Shown: in pieces, positions 33,272-44,200 of the stretch | How the letters are laid out: each line of letters begins with the position of its first letter | Position numbering within the stretch: position 1 is the first letter of the stretch | Origin: Roseivirga spongicola | GTDB taxonomy: Bacteria > Bacteroidota > Bacteroidia > Cytophagales > Cyclobacteriaceae | NCBI RefSeq assembly: GCF_001592965.1 | Contig: NZ_LRPC01000028.1 | Span: forward strand, 248,001-312,000 | DNA: 64,000 bases | Reading direction: 5' to 3' | Translations under genes and position numbers: made by a program | The notes under the pieces: model-generated | Databases searched by the model: none | Told to the model about the DNA's origin: nothing | Seen by the model: only the letters and a program-made list of their open reading frames with translations

Positions 33272-34192
33272 ATGAAAGTAACAGTAGTAGGTGCCGGAGC
33301 AGTAGGTGCCAGTTGTGCCGAATATATCGCTATTAAAGACTTTGCTTCAGAAGTAGTGCTAATAGACATTAAGGAAGGTTTTGCTGAAGGTAAAGCAATG
33401 GACTTAATGCAAACGGCTTCTTTGAATAGTTTCGATACCAAAATAACAGGTACTACTAATGATTACTCAAAAACTGCGAACAGCGATGTTGCAGTAATTA
33501 CTTCTGGTATTCCTCGTAAGCCAGGTATGACTAGAGAAGAGTTGATTAGCACCAATGCAGGTATTGTTAAGTCTGTAGCTGAAAACCTAATCAAACACTC
33601 TCCAAATGTAATCATCATTGTGGTTTCTAACCCAATGGATACAATGACTTACTTGACTCATAAAGCGACTGGTTTACCTAAAAACAGAATTATTGGTATG
33701 GGTGGAGCTTTAGATTCTGCTCGTTTCAAATATAGATTGGCAGAAGCTCTAGAGGCTCCTATTTCTGATGTTGACGGAATGGTTATTGGTGGTCATAGCG
33801 ATACTGGTATGATTCCTCTAACTCGTTTAGCTACAAGAAACTCTGTGCCAGTTTCTAAGTTCATTAGCGAAGACAGAATGGAAGAAGTGAAGCTAGAAAC
33901 CAAAGTTGGTGGTGCAACATTGACTAAGCTATTGGGTACTTCTGCTTGGTATGCTCCTGGAGCTGCAGTTTCTGCTATGGTTCAGGCAATTGCTTTAGAT
34001 TCTAAGAAAATGTTCCCTTGTTCTTGCTTGTTAGAAGGAGAGTACGGCCTTAACGATATTTGTATTGGTGTTCCAACAATTATCGGAGCTAATGGTGTAG
34101 AGTCTATTGTTGAAATAGAGTTGAATGATGCTGAAAAAGCCGAATTAACTAGCAGTGCCGATGCTGTTCGAAAGACTAACGGTCTGATCTAA
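33272..34192 (+). CDS. mdh: Malate dehydrogenase
   Basis: A 306-aa NAD-dependent enzyme of the TCA cycle, LDH-like type. The nucleotide-binding loop is VVGAGAVGASCA (residues 5-16), with Asp32 selecting NAD. The mobile loop has Arg82 and Arg88 in PRKPGMTRE, and VVSNPMDTMTYL follows. The catalytic His175 is in VIGGHSDTGMIPL. Length and motifs are complete. Codon choice looks typical of a highly expressed gene. A strong bidirectional terminator lies just behind it. Confidence 0.96.
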   Translation: MKVTVVGAGAVGASCAEYIAIKDFASEVVLIDIKEGFAEGKAMDLMQTASLNSFDTKITGTTNDYSKTANSDVAVITSGIPRKPGMTREELISTNAGIVKSVAENLIKHSPNVIIIVVSNPMDTMTYLTHKATGLPKNRIIGMGGALDSARFKYRLAEALEAPISDVDGMVIGGHSDTGMIPLTRLATRNSVPVSKFISEDRMEEVKLETKVGGATLTKLLGTSAWYAPGAAVSAMVQAIALDSKKMFPCSCLLEGEYGLNDICIGVPTIIGANGVESIVEIELNDAEKAELTSSADAVRKTNGLI

Positions 34193-34214
34193 TTCAGATA
34201 AAGCATTATAATTA

Positions 34215-34251
34215 AAAAAAAGCCTTTTCAGCATACTGAAAAGGCTTTTTT
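34215..34251. terminator. Bidirectional intrinsic terminator
   Basis: An A-tract, a perfect AGCCTTTTCAG / CTGAAAAGGCT stem with loop CATA, then a T-tract. It sits between the convergent mdh and YwqK-like genes and can stop transcription from both sides. Confidence 0.92.
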
Positions 34252-34269
34252 ATGGTCCTAGTTTTTCTT

Positions 34270-34821
34270 TTAGTTGTGCTGAAAGAGAAGTTTTCCATCC
34301 TTATCTACGATTTTGAATTTGCTCTGGTTCAAAATCGAGATTTCCTCAGAAGTGCATAGACTCTCATTCTTTTCTCCTAAGAAAATGAGAGTGGCCTCAT
34401 CGTAAGACTTGAGTTTGTGGTTGTTAGGCTTGGCTATCTTTACTTCCGTTAAAAGCTCACCTTTGCCATAAGCATTTAGCCCTACTTTAAACTGAAGCTT
34501 AACATCTCCATCTTTAAAGTATTCAGTGAATTCACCAAAAAGTTTGTTGTAAGTGTAGTGTCTCTCACTTCTAATGTCACCATTGTCGTAGAACTCCACT
34601 GCTTTACCGTGTAGGCGTCCTTCAAGGGCTCCGTAGGTAAATTTTAGCTTTTCATTTTCATAATAGTCAATAATTTCTCCCGTAATAGGTCTGTCGGAAT
34701 GACTATAGATTCCATTCAAAAAACTTACTTCAGAAATGTGCACTTTTTCAGCTGCTTTGTCTGCCGAAATAAATACTAGTAATAAGCTAAGAAAACTGAG
34801 TTTAATGATTACTCTCTTCAT
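34270..34821 (-). CDS. YwqK/MORN-repeat-like secreted protein
   Basis: A 183-aa exported protein (signal MKRVIIKLSFLSLLLVFISA). The middle has three MORN-type repeats: GEIIDYYENEKLKFTYGALE, GRLHGKAVEFYDNGDIRSER and GEFTEYFKDGDVKLQFKVGL. In databases such proteins are often called toxin-antitoxin system YwqK family antitoxin. No toxin is adjacent and the protein is exported, so that role is unlikely here. The last 60 residues match nothing I know. Its function is unknown, probably structural or envelope-associated. Confidence 0.65.
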   Translation of the reverse strand: MKRVIIKLSFLSLLLVFISADKAAEKVHISEVSFLNGIYSHSDRPITGEIIDYYENEKLKFTYGALEGRLHGKAVEFYDNGDIRSERHYTYNKLFGEFTEYFKDGDVKLQFKVGLNAYGKGELLTEVKIAKPNNHKLKSYDEATLIFLGEKNESLCTSEEISILNQSKFKIVDKDGKLLFQHN

Positions 34822-35103
34822 ACATTTGGTATTTGAAAAATCAACAAAGGTTGATGATTATTCAAGTCAGGTGTTTGGTTAGTTAAATTTCAAGGTTCCT
34901 AATCAAGTTTACAATACAGCAAACTGTTGTGTGTATATTGATTAATTCACTTGAAAAGAGTCGCTGCAAAAATGTAGCCGATTCTTCAATTGCCAAAGAA
35001 AAATTATAACAGTTGTCATATTTGACTTAATAAAACGACAAGTTTTTAGTTTAAATGGTTGGTAAGTCAGTTTGACTAACCTTAAATAAAACTCATTATT
35101 GCA

Positions 35104-37713
35104 TTGAAAGTCCGAATTTTTATAGTAATTACTGTCTTAATACTACTCTCTGGAGCTGCATATTGGTATTTTGAGTTAGAACGACCGAAATCGAAAATAG
35201 AACACATTCTTCCAGAAACTAGCTTGTTTGCAATTCATGGTACTAACCTCAAGCAGTCGCTTCAGGCTATAGAAGATTACGAATGGTTTAGTACAGCTAA
35301 ATCTATTCCATTTGTCAAAACAGTGGTCGATTGGTCAGATAAAGTAGATTCTTTGGAGACCAGTGGTAAACTGAAATCTTCAGTTACTGAATTGCCTTTC
35401 TGGATTTCGTTTCACTCTACTGGCAGCTCAGATATAACTCCTCTGTATATTATAGAGGCCTCAGATTTTAAATGGAATTCTCAGAATATTGTAACCATTT
35501 TAAATACACTAACCGGAACCGATTATACTACCTCGAATCAGCTATTTAATGGCTTCAATCTACTGAATGTAAAAGGAGGTAATACACAATTAGTGATGCT
35601 TATTCAGGGTAGCTATTTGGTGATTTCTGAAGAAAATTTGCTTGTAGAAGATGTTGTAAGAGCATTGGAAAATGAGTCTAATAGGTTGGTTGATTCTCAG
35701 TACAAACCATTTGTTGATGGCGACTTGCAGCTCATTGTCAATACCAAAAGAATGAATGAGTTGCATCAAGTTTTCTTTTCTGAAGATCTAGATGGTTCTG
35801 AAAGTGTTGGGTCTGTGGCTTACTTAAACCTAAGTTTTGGAGCGGAGAGTATTAGCGCTCAGGGAACATCTGCCGGTGGAGAAGTGATTGCTAAAGAAGA
35901 TGCTAGCTTATTTGGCAAAAACCTTATTCCTATAACTTCTACAGCCTTTAAGTGGATGCCCTTTAATGTGGGTATGACTGATTTGAAAGAGCTATTGCGT
36001 GGCGAAATGCTAGCGGTTTCGTTAGATATGAACTTTTCTGATGTGGCTGAGGTGCTCTTAATCAATACAGCAGATACGGTGTATTTAAGGAGAGAACTTG
36101 ATAGGTTATCTGAATCTAAAACAAGTGTGCAAGATTCTACTGTCTATAGTGAGTCTTACCTGAATACCACATTAGGTTACATTCAACAAAGCGATTTTGT
36201 TGAGTTGCTTACCTCGGGCGAAAGGAAAATGGACGAGCCATATTACGCTATCTTTCAAAATGCTCTGATTTTAAGCGATAATTTGGATGCGCTGAAAACC
36301 ATCATGAACGAGTTCGACAATGAATCTACCTGGGGTAAATCGGTCGAAAGAAGGAGGGTGTTAGATGACCTAGTACAAGAAACTGACCTTACTATTATTA
36401 AAGACTTAGATTACGGTTCTGAATCCATCTTCGATGGGTTGAAGCCAGTATGGAAAGAGTTTTTTAGTAAAAATCCTAGTCTCAAAACCTTACTTAAACG
36501 AGTGCAAATACAGCTCAACTCAAATAATGAATCTTATTTGGTAAGTTCAACCTTAGACTTTAATAAAGGCAAACTGATTGCTCCTATAGAAACAACTAAT
36601 GGAGAGGATATTGCTGCAGAATTGGTGGTTAAGGCCAATGCATTTGCAGATACCACGCTTGTCACCAAACCATTTATTGTTCGCAACCATGTTAACTCTA
36701 GCCTTGAGGTTGTTTTTCAAGACTTGACTGGGGCTGTTTACCTAACCACTAGGCAAGGTGAAATTCTTTGGAAGACCGATGTAGGGCAAAGAATAAGGGG
36801 TGGTATTCATCAAATAGATTACTACAATAATAAAAAGCTGCAGTATTTATTCTTTACAGACTCTTTAGTTCATCTGATAGATAGAAATGGTGAAATGGTA
36901 GATGGTTTTCCCAAATCGTTCGAAAGTCCTATGATCATCAATGGTTCTGCTGTGGTAGATTATGACAATAGTAAGCGTTACAGATACCTAGCTAAGGATA
37001 GAAGAGGAAATATTAGCTTGTTCGATAAAGAGGTTAATCTATTGGAAGGCTGGAATCCAAAAGCAATGGAAAGCGAACTTCTACAGACTCCTTTTCATAC
37101 GCGTGTAAGAGGAAGAGATGCTTTTGTAGTGGTAGAAAGAACAGGCGAGGTTTCTTTACTGAATAGGAGGGGAGAGTTTTACAGTGGTTTCCCAAAAACT
37201 TTCGATTTACGCTTTAAGGGAGATGTTACACTAGTTAAAGGACCCAACTTTGCAGGTACCAATATCGCTTTAATGGGAGAGGAAGGCATGTTGCTTCAAA
37301 TTAACTTAGAGGGTAAAGTGGTTCAAGAGAAACAGCTTTTTCGCCCTACTACCAGAAGTATGTACTCTATGGTGAGCGATGTGTTGGAAACTGGATTCAG
37401 AATTATCAGAAACGATCAAAATAGAATAGCATTCTATGACATGTCTGGTGAGCAAGAGTTCGAAATAGACTTTGATAATTCTGGAGAATTGAATGTTGAG
37501 TTCTACAACTTTAGAAACGGTAAAGAGCTTTATGCGGTTAGAGATATTCAGCGCAATCAATTGTACCTTTTCAACAATAAGGGAGAGCAAATATGCCCTG
37601 TAATCCCTTCTTCAGAGCGAATAAGCATTCTATATTATCAGAATTTATCAGAGTACGAAGTGTTTGTTAACTTCGCCAATCAATTGAATATTTATGCTAT
37701 CGATGCACAGTAG
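35104..37713 (+). CDS. Large membrane-anchored protein, DUF3352-like N-half and propeller-like C-half; unknown
   Basis: An 869-aa protein. No ATG fits, so translation starts at a TTG at 35104 that leads directly into an N-terminal membrane anchor (VRIFIVITVLILLSGAAYWY). Residues about 30-480 resemble DUF3352-type proteins (LPETSLFAIHGTNLKQSL; YYAIFQNALILSDNLDALKT). Residues about 530-869 contain repeated strand units such as TRQGEILWKTDVGQRIRGGI, HLIDRNGEMVDGFPKSF and LLNRRGEFYSGFPKTF, suggesting a beta-propeller. It overlaps the start of the MscS gene by 11-20 bases, so the two are translationally coupled and may share an envelope-tension or surveillance role. That role is inference only. 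Confidence 0.6.
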   Translation: MKVRIFIVITVLILLSGAAYWYFELERPKSKIEHILPETSLFAIHGTNLKQSLQAIEDYEWFSTAKSIPFVKTVVDWSDKVDSLETSGKLKSSVTELPFWISFHSTGSSDITPLYIIEASDFKWNSQNIVTILNTLTGTDYTTSNQLFNGFNLLNVKGGNTQLVMLIQGSYLVISEENLLVEDVVRALENESNRLVDSQYKPFVDGDLQLIVNTKRMNELHQVFFSEDLDGSESVGSVAYLNLSFGAESISAQGTSAGGEVIAKEDASLFGKNLIPITSTAFKWMPFNVGMTDLKELLRGEMLAVSLDMNFSDVAEVLLINTADTVYLRRELDRLSESKTSVQDSTVYSESYLNTTLGYIQQSDFVELLTSGERKMDEPYYAIFQNALILSDNLDALKTIMNEFDNESTWGKSVERRRVLDDLVQETDLTIIKDLDYGSESIFDGLKPVWKEFFSKNPSLKTLLKRVQIQLNSNNESYLVSSTLDFNKGKLIAPIETTNGEDIAAELVVKANAFADTTLVTKPFIVRNHVNSSLEVVFQDLTGAVYLTTRQGEILWKTDVGQRIRGGIHQIDYYNNKKLQYLFFTDSLVHLIDRNGEMVDGFPKSFESPMIINGSAVVDYDNSKRYRYLAKDRRGNISLFDKEVNLLEGWNPKAMESELLQTPFHTRVRGRDAFVVVERTGEVSLLNRRGEFYSGFPKTFDLRFKGDVTLVKGPNFAGTNIALMGEEGMLLQINLEGKVVQEKQLFRPTTRSMYSMVSDVLETGFRIIRNDQNRIAFYDMSGEQEFEIDFDNSGELNVEFYNFRNGKELYAVRDIQRNQLYLFNNKGEQICPVIPSSERISILYYQNLSEYEVFVNFANQLNIYAIDAQ

Positions 37714-39319
37714 TATTAGACTCATTGCTTTTATAGGAGTATTTTTTCTGACCATCTCCTCTGCTTGGTCTCAGGCCGATTCATTGCCCGATAATTTTTC
37801 GAGCCCCTATGAAGTCATTTATAATCACCTGAACTATTTGCAAGATGAAAACCATCTTCCTGAACAAGCGGCCAAGTCGCTTTTCAAAGGAGAGAGGAGT
37901 CAGAAGCAGCTCAATAATTTAGCGGAAGAGCTTAAGCAGATTTTAGATGGCTCAGCCAACTTTATAGATTTAGATGAGGTCCCTAAATCGAGTGAGTACT
38001 ATGATTCACTGTCGAGACGAAACCGTTATGTAATCACTACAGACTTTCCAGAACTATACGTTCAGAAGTATGGAAATAAGTGGCTCTACTCGGAGTATTC
38101 TGTAGATCAAATTGATAGAATACATAAAAAGGTGTTTCCATTTGGCACCGATAAGCTACTTAACATTCTACCCAATTTGGGTACCACTAAGTACTTAGGG
38201 CTTCACCTCTGGCAGTACTTAGGTATTCTTATTCTTATAACTCTTGGCTTTTTAATACACCTAATTTTCACGGTAGTACTTAGAAGAATACTTTTTTCAC
38301 TTCTTCATAAGTATGGAAAGCTAGATATGGCTAATCAGTTTCTGAATCCTGTTGTAAAGCCATTCAGTTTAATGATCATTGCCTTACTGGCCAGCATTCT
38401 AATTCCTGTACTTCAATTACCAGCCTTTATTGCCACTGGTATTATTTTGTTAGTACATGCTTTGGTGCCGTTTTTCGCTACTTTCTTTTTCTATAGGCTG
38501 GTAGACATACTTGGGCATTATTTAAAGAAAATTGCCGATAGATCAGAAAATACGTTAGATGATCAATTGATGCCTTTGGTCACTAAGGTGCTGCATGTAT
38601 TCGTCATTATTGTGGGTTTTGTGGCAATACTCAGGGGCTTCAAATTCGATATATGGCCAATACTTACAGGGCTTTCTATTGGTGGTTTGGCGTTTGCTTT
38701 AGCAGCTCAAGATACCCTCAAAAACTTCTTTGGTTCATTGATGATTTTCATTGATAGACCTTTTCAGATTGGTGATTGGGTAACTGCGGGTGATATTGAT
38801 GGTACAGTAGAAGAAGTAGGCTTTCGTTCTACTAGGGTAAGAACATTTAGAGACTCAGTAATGTATGTACCTAATAGTATTATCTCCAATAGCATGGTAG
38901 ATAATCACGGTAAGAGAAATTATAGGCGTTTTTACACCAAACTAGCCATCACATACGATACGCCAGCGAGACTCATTGAAGTGTTTGTGAAAGGGGTGGA
39001 AGAAATAGTACTAAAACACCCAGATACTCGAAAGGATTATTATAACATCTTCCTTAATGAGTATGGCGGAAGTGCTTTAGAAGTAATGCTCTACATTTTC
39101 TTTAAAGTGCCAGACTGGAACAATGAGTTAAGATGTAGACAAGAGATTATGCTAGAAATCAACAAGTTAGCTGAGCATCTTGGAGTAAGATTTGCCTTCC
39201 CAACTCAAACATTAATGATAGAGCAGATGCCTGGTCAGAAAAGCTTAACTCCTGAATATCAGCAGTCTAAATCTGAAATGGAAGACGAGCTTAAGGCATT
39301 TTTCGACAGTAAAAAGTAG
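37694..39319 (+). CDS. MscS family mechanosensitive ion channel with periplasmic N-domain
   Basis: A 541-aa protein. The second ATG (37703) begins a signal-peptide-like SSIRLIAFIGVFFLTISSAW; the first at 37694 is also possible. A periplasmic domain of about 130 residues follows, then about five membrane segments. The pore-lining and beta domain is FALAAQDTLKNFFGSLMIF, DRPFQIGDWVTAGDIDGTVE and RTFRDSVMYVPNSIISN, which is diagnostic MscS. Such channels release solutes under hypo-osmotic shock. It overlaps the preceding 869-aa gene and is five bases from the next gene, so the three form an operon. Confidence 0.9.
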   Translation: MLSMHSSIRLIAFIGVFFLTISSAWSQADSLPDNFSSPYEVIYNHLNYLQDENHLPEQAAKSLFKGERSQKQLNNLAEELKQILDGSANFIDLDEVPKSSEYYDSLSRRNRYVITTDFPELYVQKYGNKWLYSEYSVDQIDRIHKKVFPFGTDKLLNILPNLGTTKYLGLHLWQYLGILILITLGFLIHLIFTVVLRRILFSLLHKYGKLDMANQFLNPVVKPFSLMIIALLASILIPVLQLPAFIATGIILLVHALVPFFATFFFYRLVDILGHYLKKIADRSENTLDDQLMPLVTKVLHVFVIIVGFVAILRGFKFDIWPILTGLSIGGLAFALAAQDTLKNFFGSLMIFIDRPFQIGDWVTAGDIDGTVEEVGFRSTRVRTFRDSVMYVPNSIISNSMVDNHGKRNYRRFYTKLAITYDTPARLIEVFVKGVEEIVLKHPDTRKDYYNIFLNEYGGSALEVMLYIFFKVPDWNNELRCRQEIMLEINKLAEHLGVRFAFPTQTLMIEQMPGQKSLTPEYQQSKSEMEDELKAFFDSKK

Positions 39320-39324
39320 TCCTT

Positions 39325-40464
39325 ATGAAATTCGATACCAAAGCGGTGCATGCAGGAGTAGACCCAGACCCTTCTACAGGGGCCATCATGACTCCAATTT
39401 TTCAAACATCTACCTATGTTCAGCAGTCGCCAGGTAATAATAAAGGCTATGAATATGGAAGAGTTCAGAACCCAACAAAGTTTGCCCTACAAAACAGTAT
39501 TGCGGCTTTAGAAAATGCGGCACATGGTTTGGTTTTTGGTTCAGGTCTTGCTGCGATAGATGCAGTTTTGAAGCTGCTTAAGCCTGGAGATGAGGTTATT
39601 ACCTCTAATGATCTGTATGGTGGAACGTATAGAATCTTTACTCAGGTGTTTGAGAACTTTGGAATAAAGTTTCACTTCGTGGGAATGGGCAATGTGTCCA
39701 ACATCGAGAACTACATAAATGATAATACACGGTTGGTTTGGTTAGAGACCCCAACTAACCCAATGATGAATATTGTTGATGTTAGAAAAGCCGCTACCAT
39801 TACCAAAAAGCACAAGCTGATTTTAGCAGTAGACAACACTTTTGCCTCGCCTGCTCTGCAAAACCCAATAGATTTAGGAGCAGATATTGTAATGCATTCA
39901 GTGACTAAATACTTAGGAGGACATTCTGATGTTGTAATGGGGGCACTGGCCATGAATGACGAACCACTATATAAGCGATTGGCCTTTATCCAGAACTCAT
40001 GTGGAGCCGTGGCTGGTCCTCAAGATTGCTTCTTGGTGTTGAGGGGAATTAAGACTCTCCACTTACGAATGCAAAGGCATTGCGAGAATGGCGAAAAAGT
40101 AGCTAGATATCTTTCTAATCACCCCAAGGTAGATAAAGTATATTGGCCAGGCTTTGAGTCTCATCCCAACCATTCGATTGCAAAAGCTCAGATGAAAGGC
40201 TTTGGAGGAATGATTTCTTTCACTTTTAATGAGGATGATATGCAGCAGTCTTTCAAGGTACTCGAAAGACTTAAAGTCTTTGCTGTTGCTGAGTCTTTAG
40301 GAGGAGTGGAGTCTCTGGCCAATCATCCGGCAACTATGACTCATGGTGCTGTTCCGAGAAAAGATAGAATGGAAATAGGCTTGTTAGACTCACTTATCCG
40401 TTTAAGTGTAGGGATAGAAGATGCTGAAGACCTTATAGCGGACCTAGAACAGGCTATTGGGTAG
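39325..40464 (+). CDS. Cys/Met metabolism PLP-dependent enzyme (cystathionine gamma-synthase/lyase type)
   Basis: A 379-aa PLP enzyme with the full family signature: TKAVHAGVDPDPSTGAIMTP at the N-terminus, YGRVQNPT, LVWLETPTNP, and Lys195 (HSVTKYLGGHSD) as the PLP-binding lysine. The C-terminal VESLANHPATMTHG and RLSVGIED are also typical. The family includes cystathionine gamma-synthase, gamma-lyase and beta-lyase, and the sequence alone does not decide between them. It lies five bases after the MscS gene and is followed by a GC-rich terminator. Confidence 0.92.
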   Translation: MKFDTKAVHAGVDPDPSTGAIMTPIFQTSTYVQQSPGNNKGYEYGRVQNPTKFALQNSIAALENAAHGLVFGSGLAAIDAVLKLLKPGDEVITSNDLYGGTYRIFTQVFENFGIKFHFVGMGNVSNIENYINDNTRLVWLETPTNPMMNIVDVRKAATITKKHKLILAVDNTFASPALQNPIDLGADIVMHSVTKYLGGHSDVVMGALAMNDEPLYKRLAFIQNSCGAVAGPQDCFLVLRGIKTLHLRMQRHCENGEKVARYLSNHPKVDKVYWPGFESHPNHSIAKAQMKGFGGMISFTFNEDDMQQSFKVLERLKVFAVAESLGGVESLANHPATMTHGAVPRKDRMEIGLLDSLIRLSVGIEDAEDLIADLEQAIG

Positions 40465-40494
40465 AAAATAATGCCAAATAAAATTGCTCATTTT

Positions 40495-40518
40495 GACCCC
40501 GGAAGTTCCGGGGTTTTT
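40495..40518 (+). terminator. Intrinsic terminator
   Basis: CCCCGGA / TCCGGGG stem (40497-40503 with 40507-40513), three-base loop, then TTTTT. It ends the 869-aa/MscS/PLP operon. Confidence 0.85.
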
Positions 40519-40656
40519 AGTGCGCAACATTTCATCCCCAATTTTATACTGCTTATCTTCAATTTCGACCAATCGAGAAAAATATTCTCTTTTTTTCTCT
40601 ATCAGAATTAAACTTTTTCAGAACTTTGCCGTCTAATATGGTAGGGATAAGCAAAT

Positions 40657-40664
40657 TATATTTG
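40657..40664 (+). promoter_or_regulatory. Candidate -7 box
   Basis: TATATTTG matches TAnnTTTG, 58 bases upstream of the small single-membrane-segment protein gene. No good -33 element was found. Confidence 0.3.
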
Positions 40665-40722
40665 GTAACACTGAGGTAACATCGCCTAAACAAAAAAGAA
40701 AAATTCGAAACAACATTTGGTC

Positions 40723-41091
40723 ATGAAGAAGCAATTTACAACACAGAGAAAATGGTCGGCAATAGTTGCCCTGACCTTAGCAGTAGTAGTCACATTTATG
40801 GCAGCTATTAAGTCTTTTGGAACCACTAATGCAGAAGAACTAATAGTGTATGACATTAAAGGTTCTTTAGAAAGAGCTTATGAAGAAGTAATAGAAGATA
40901 AGTACGAGTTTGAAGTAGTGGAGTCTAATATTGAGACTATCAAAATCTTCGATAAAAATGACAGACTTATTCTTTCTATAGTAAAAGAAATTGACGGTGC
41001 TATTGAAGATGAAAAAGCGCAAATCCTATTGAACAGAGCAGATTATCTGTCAAGTTTTGCCGGAACATCTATCTATAAAATCGAAGAATAG
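40723..41091 (+). CDS. Small exported or membrane-anchored protein, unknown
   Basis: A 122-aa protein from the ATG at 40723 (an upstream in-frame TTG adds only two residues). A basic N-terminus (MKKQFTTQRKW) and one hydrophobic segment (SAIVALTLAVVVTFMAAI) suggest a signal peptide or anchor. The remaining ~90 residues are acidic, with no motif I recognise (for example ELIVYDIKGSLERAYEEVIE). It is a single gene between two strong terminators with its own promoter box, so it is likely a genuine, independently regulated gene. Confidence 0.6.
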   Translation: MKKQFTTQRKWSAIVALTLAVVVTFMAAIKSFGTTNAEELIVYDIKGSLERAYEEVIEDKYEFEVVESNIETIKIFDKNDRLILSIVKEIDGAIEDEKAQILLNRADYLSSFAGTSIYKIEE

Positions 41092-41117
41092 TTTAAAGTT
41101 AAGTTTAGTTGGTAGTT

Positions 41118-41147
41118 AAAACCACTCTGAAAAGGGTGGTTTTTTTT
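41118..41147 (+). terminator. Intrinsic terminator
   Basis: ACCACTCT / AGGGTGGT stem with one G-U pair, GAAA loop, A-tract before and a long T-tract after. It ends the small 122-aa gene transcript. Confidence 0.9.
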
Positions 41148-41258
41148 ATGTCCGTTGGTGTAAAATTGATGAGTGCTTTTCTTTATATCTGCTCGTCTTC
41201 ATAACTTTTAACGATTTACTCAACGAGTATTCATCATAATCTAACTATTAACTTAACT

Positions 41259-44200
41259 ATGAAGATGACTAGAAATTCTCAAACCAAGTTATTGGTGATG
41301 GTCTTCGCAGTTTTGCTAATGTCTTTCAACGATGCTAATGCACAACGAAGAAATAGGCGTAATGCAGAACCAGCTCCAGACCCGAAAGCGGAAGTTTACA
41401 ACACAATTGAATGGCGATCTATAGGCCCTTATAGGGGAGGAAGAGCCTCTACTGTGTCAGGTGTGCCTGGCAACCCTCAAGTATTTTATATGGGTGCAAC
41501 TGGTGGCGGTGTATGGAAAACTGACAACGGTGGACAAACATGGAAGAACGTTTCCGATGGTTATTTCGGTGGTTCAATTGGAGCCGTAGCTGTGAGCCCA
41601 TCTAACCCAGATGTAGTTTATGTAGGACAAGGAGAGCAAACCGTTAGAGGTAACGTTTCTTCTGGTTTCGAAGGTTTTTGGAAGTCTACCGATGGTGGTG
41701 AGTCTTGGACTAATATTGGTTTACAAGATGCCATGCATGTGGGTAGAATTGTGGTACACCCAACCAATCCTGACGTAGTATGGGCTGCGGTTATGGGCGA
41801 CTTGTTTAAATCTTCCGCCACACGTGGTATTTATAAAACTACCGATGGCGGTAAAACTTGGAAGAAAACACTTTTTGCCAATGAAGATGCAGGTGCAGTA
41901 GATGTTTCTATAGACCCGAGCAATCCTAATTTTGTAATGGCCAGTACATGGAAAGTAAGGAGAACTCCTTACAGCCTTACTTCTGGTGGTGAAGGTTCTG
42001 GAATTTGGAGATCTAAAGATGGTGGAGAAACCTGGGAGAACTTAATGGACAAACAAGGAATGCCAGCTGGTCCTATAGGCATTAGTGGTGTTGCTATTTC
42101 TCCTGTAAACCCAGATGTAATTTACTCAATTATAGAAGCAAATAAAGGAGGTGTTTACAAGTCTACCGATGGTGGTGAAACTTGGAGAAACACTAACTCT
42201 TCTAGAGCACTGAGACAAAGAGCTTGGTATTACTCTAGAATATATGCCGATACTAAAGATGTAGATAAGGTATTTGTAATGAACGTGGCTTATCATGTAT
42301 CAACTGATGGTGGTAGAACATTCAGAGCAAATGGTGCGCCTCATGGTGACCATCACGATTTATGGATTGCACCTGAGGATAACATGAGAATGGTAATTGC
42401 CGATGATGGTGGAGCTCAGGTTTCTTACGATGGTGGAGATAACTGGTCTACCATGATGAACCAGCCAACTGCTCAGTTCTACAGAGTAACTACAGATAAT
42501 GCATTCCCATATAGAATTTATGGTGCACAGCAAGATAACTCAACAGTAAGAATTGCTCACAGAACCAGTGGTTTTGCCATTACTGAAAACGACTGGGAAG
42601 GCACTGCTGGTGGAGAGAGTGCTCACTTAGCACCTAAGCCAGATAATCCAGAAGTAGTTTACGGTGGTAGCTACGGTGGTTTATTAGTAATGAGAGATCA
42701 TCAAAAAGGAATTAGCAGAAATGTTAACGCTTGGCCAGATAACCCAATGGGACATGGTGCAGAAGATTACAAGTATAGATTCCAGTGGAATTTCCCTATT
42801 TTCTTCTCTCCGCATAACCCAGACAAACTTTACACTACATCTAACCATGTTCATGTAACTACAAATGGTGGTCAGTCATGGGAGATCATTAGCCCAGACT
42901 TAACAAGAGCTGAGCCAGATAAACTCGGTAAGTCGGGTGGTCCGATTACGTATGATGATACTTCAGTTGAATACTATGCTACTGTTTTCGCTGCTACTGA
43001 GTCTCCTTATGAAGAAGGCTTAATTTGGGCTGGTTCAGATGACGGTTTGATTCACGTAACTAGAGATGGTGGTAAAAACTGGACAAACGTAACTTCTCCA
43101 GACATGCCTAAGTACTTGATGATTAACTCTATTGAGGCAGATCCATTTGTTAAAGGTGGTGCTTACATAGCTGGTACGCAGTATAAATTAGGAGATTATG
43201 AGCCTTACTTATACAAAACCAAAGATTATGGTAAAACTTGGACTAAGATAACTACTGGTATTCCAGATACATATTTCACTAGAGTAGTAAGAGCAGATCC
43301 GGAAAGAGAAGGCTTGCTTTATGCTGGAACTGAAAGAGGAATGTTCGTTTCTTTCGATGATGGCGCTTCTTGGAAGCCATTCCAAATGAATCTTCCTGTA
43401 GTGCCAATCACAGATTTGACCATTAAGGACAATAACCTTATTGCGGCAACTCAAGGTAGGTCTTTCTGGATGCTAGACGACCTTACATTGCTTCACCAAT
43501 TGTCTGATGAAGTAGCGAACAAATCTGTGCATTTATTTAAGCCAATGGATGCTTATAGATTGATGGGCTCAGGCAGTAGCTTCAGACGTTTCGGTGGTGG
43601 CGGAGGTAATGACCTTAGCCTTAGATATGGTACGAATGCTCCAGCAGGACCAGTAATTTACTTCAATATGAAGGAAGCTCCTCCGGCAGATGAGAAAGTT
43701 TCTATCGAGATTCTAGATTCAGAAGGAAACTCTATCAAAACGTTCCCTCAACGCGACCTGAAAGCTGGTTTGAATTCTTTCAACTGGGATATGAGGTCTG
43801 AAGGTCCAGAAGGTTTCGAAGGTTTAATTATGTGGGCTGCTTCTGTTAGAGGTCCTGGTCCAATGTACCCAACTGGTGAGTATACTGCCAGACTTAAGGT
43901 AGGAGATGAAGTTCAAGAAACTACCTTCAACCTGATTAAGGATCCTCGTTACGGTTCTACCGATGCGGACATTAAAGCACAATTCGATTTCTTAACAACT
44001 GTAACAGCTAAAGTAACCGAGATGCACAGAGCTATTAAAGATATTCGCGAGGCAAGAAAGCAAATGAATGACTTAATGGCTAAAATCAAGGGTAAAGAGC
44101 AGTACAAAGATGTTGTAGAAGAGGGTAAAGAGCTAATGGCTAAAATGACTGAGGTAGAAGAAGCACTTTACCAAACCAAGAATGAGTCGGGTCAAGATCC

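Noticed and set aside
34270-34821. Toxin-antitoxin role for the YwqK-like protein
   Set aside because: There is a signal peptide, no neighbouring toxin, and MORN repeats are not specific to antitoxins.
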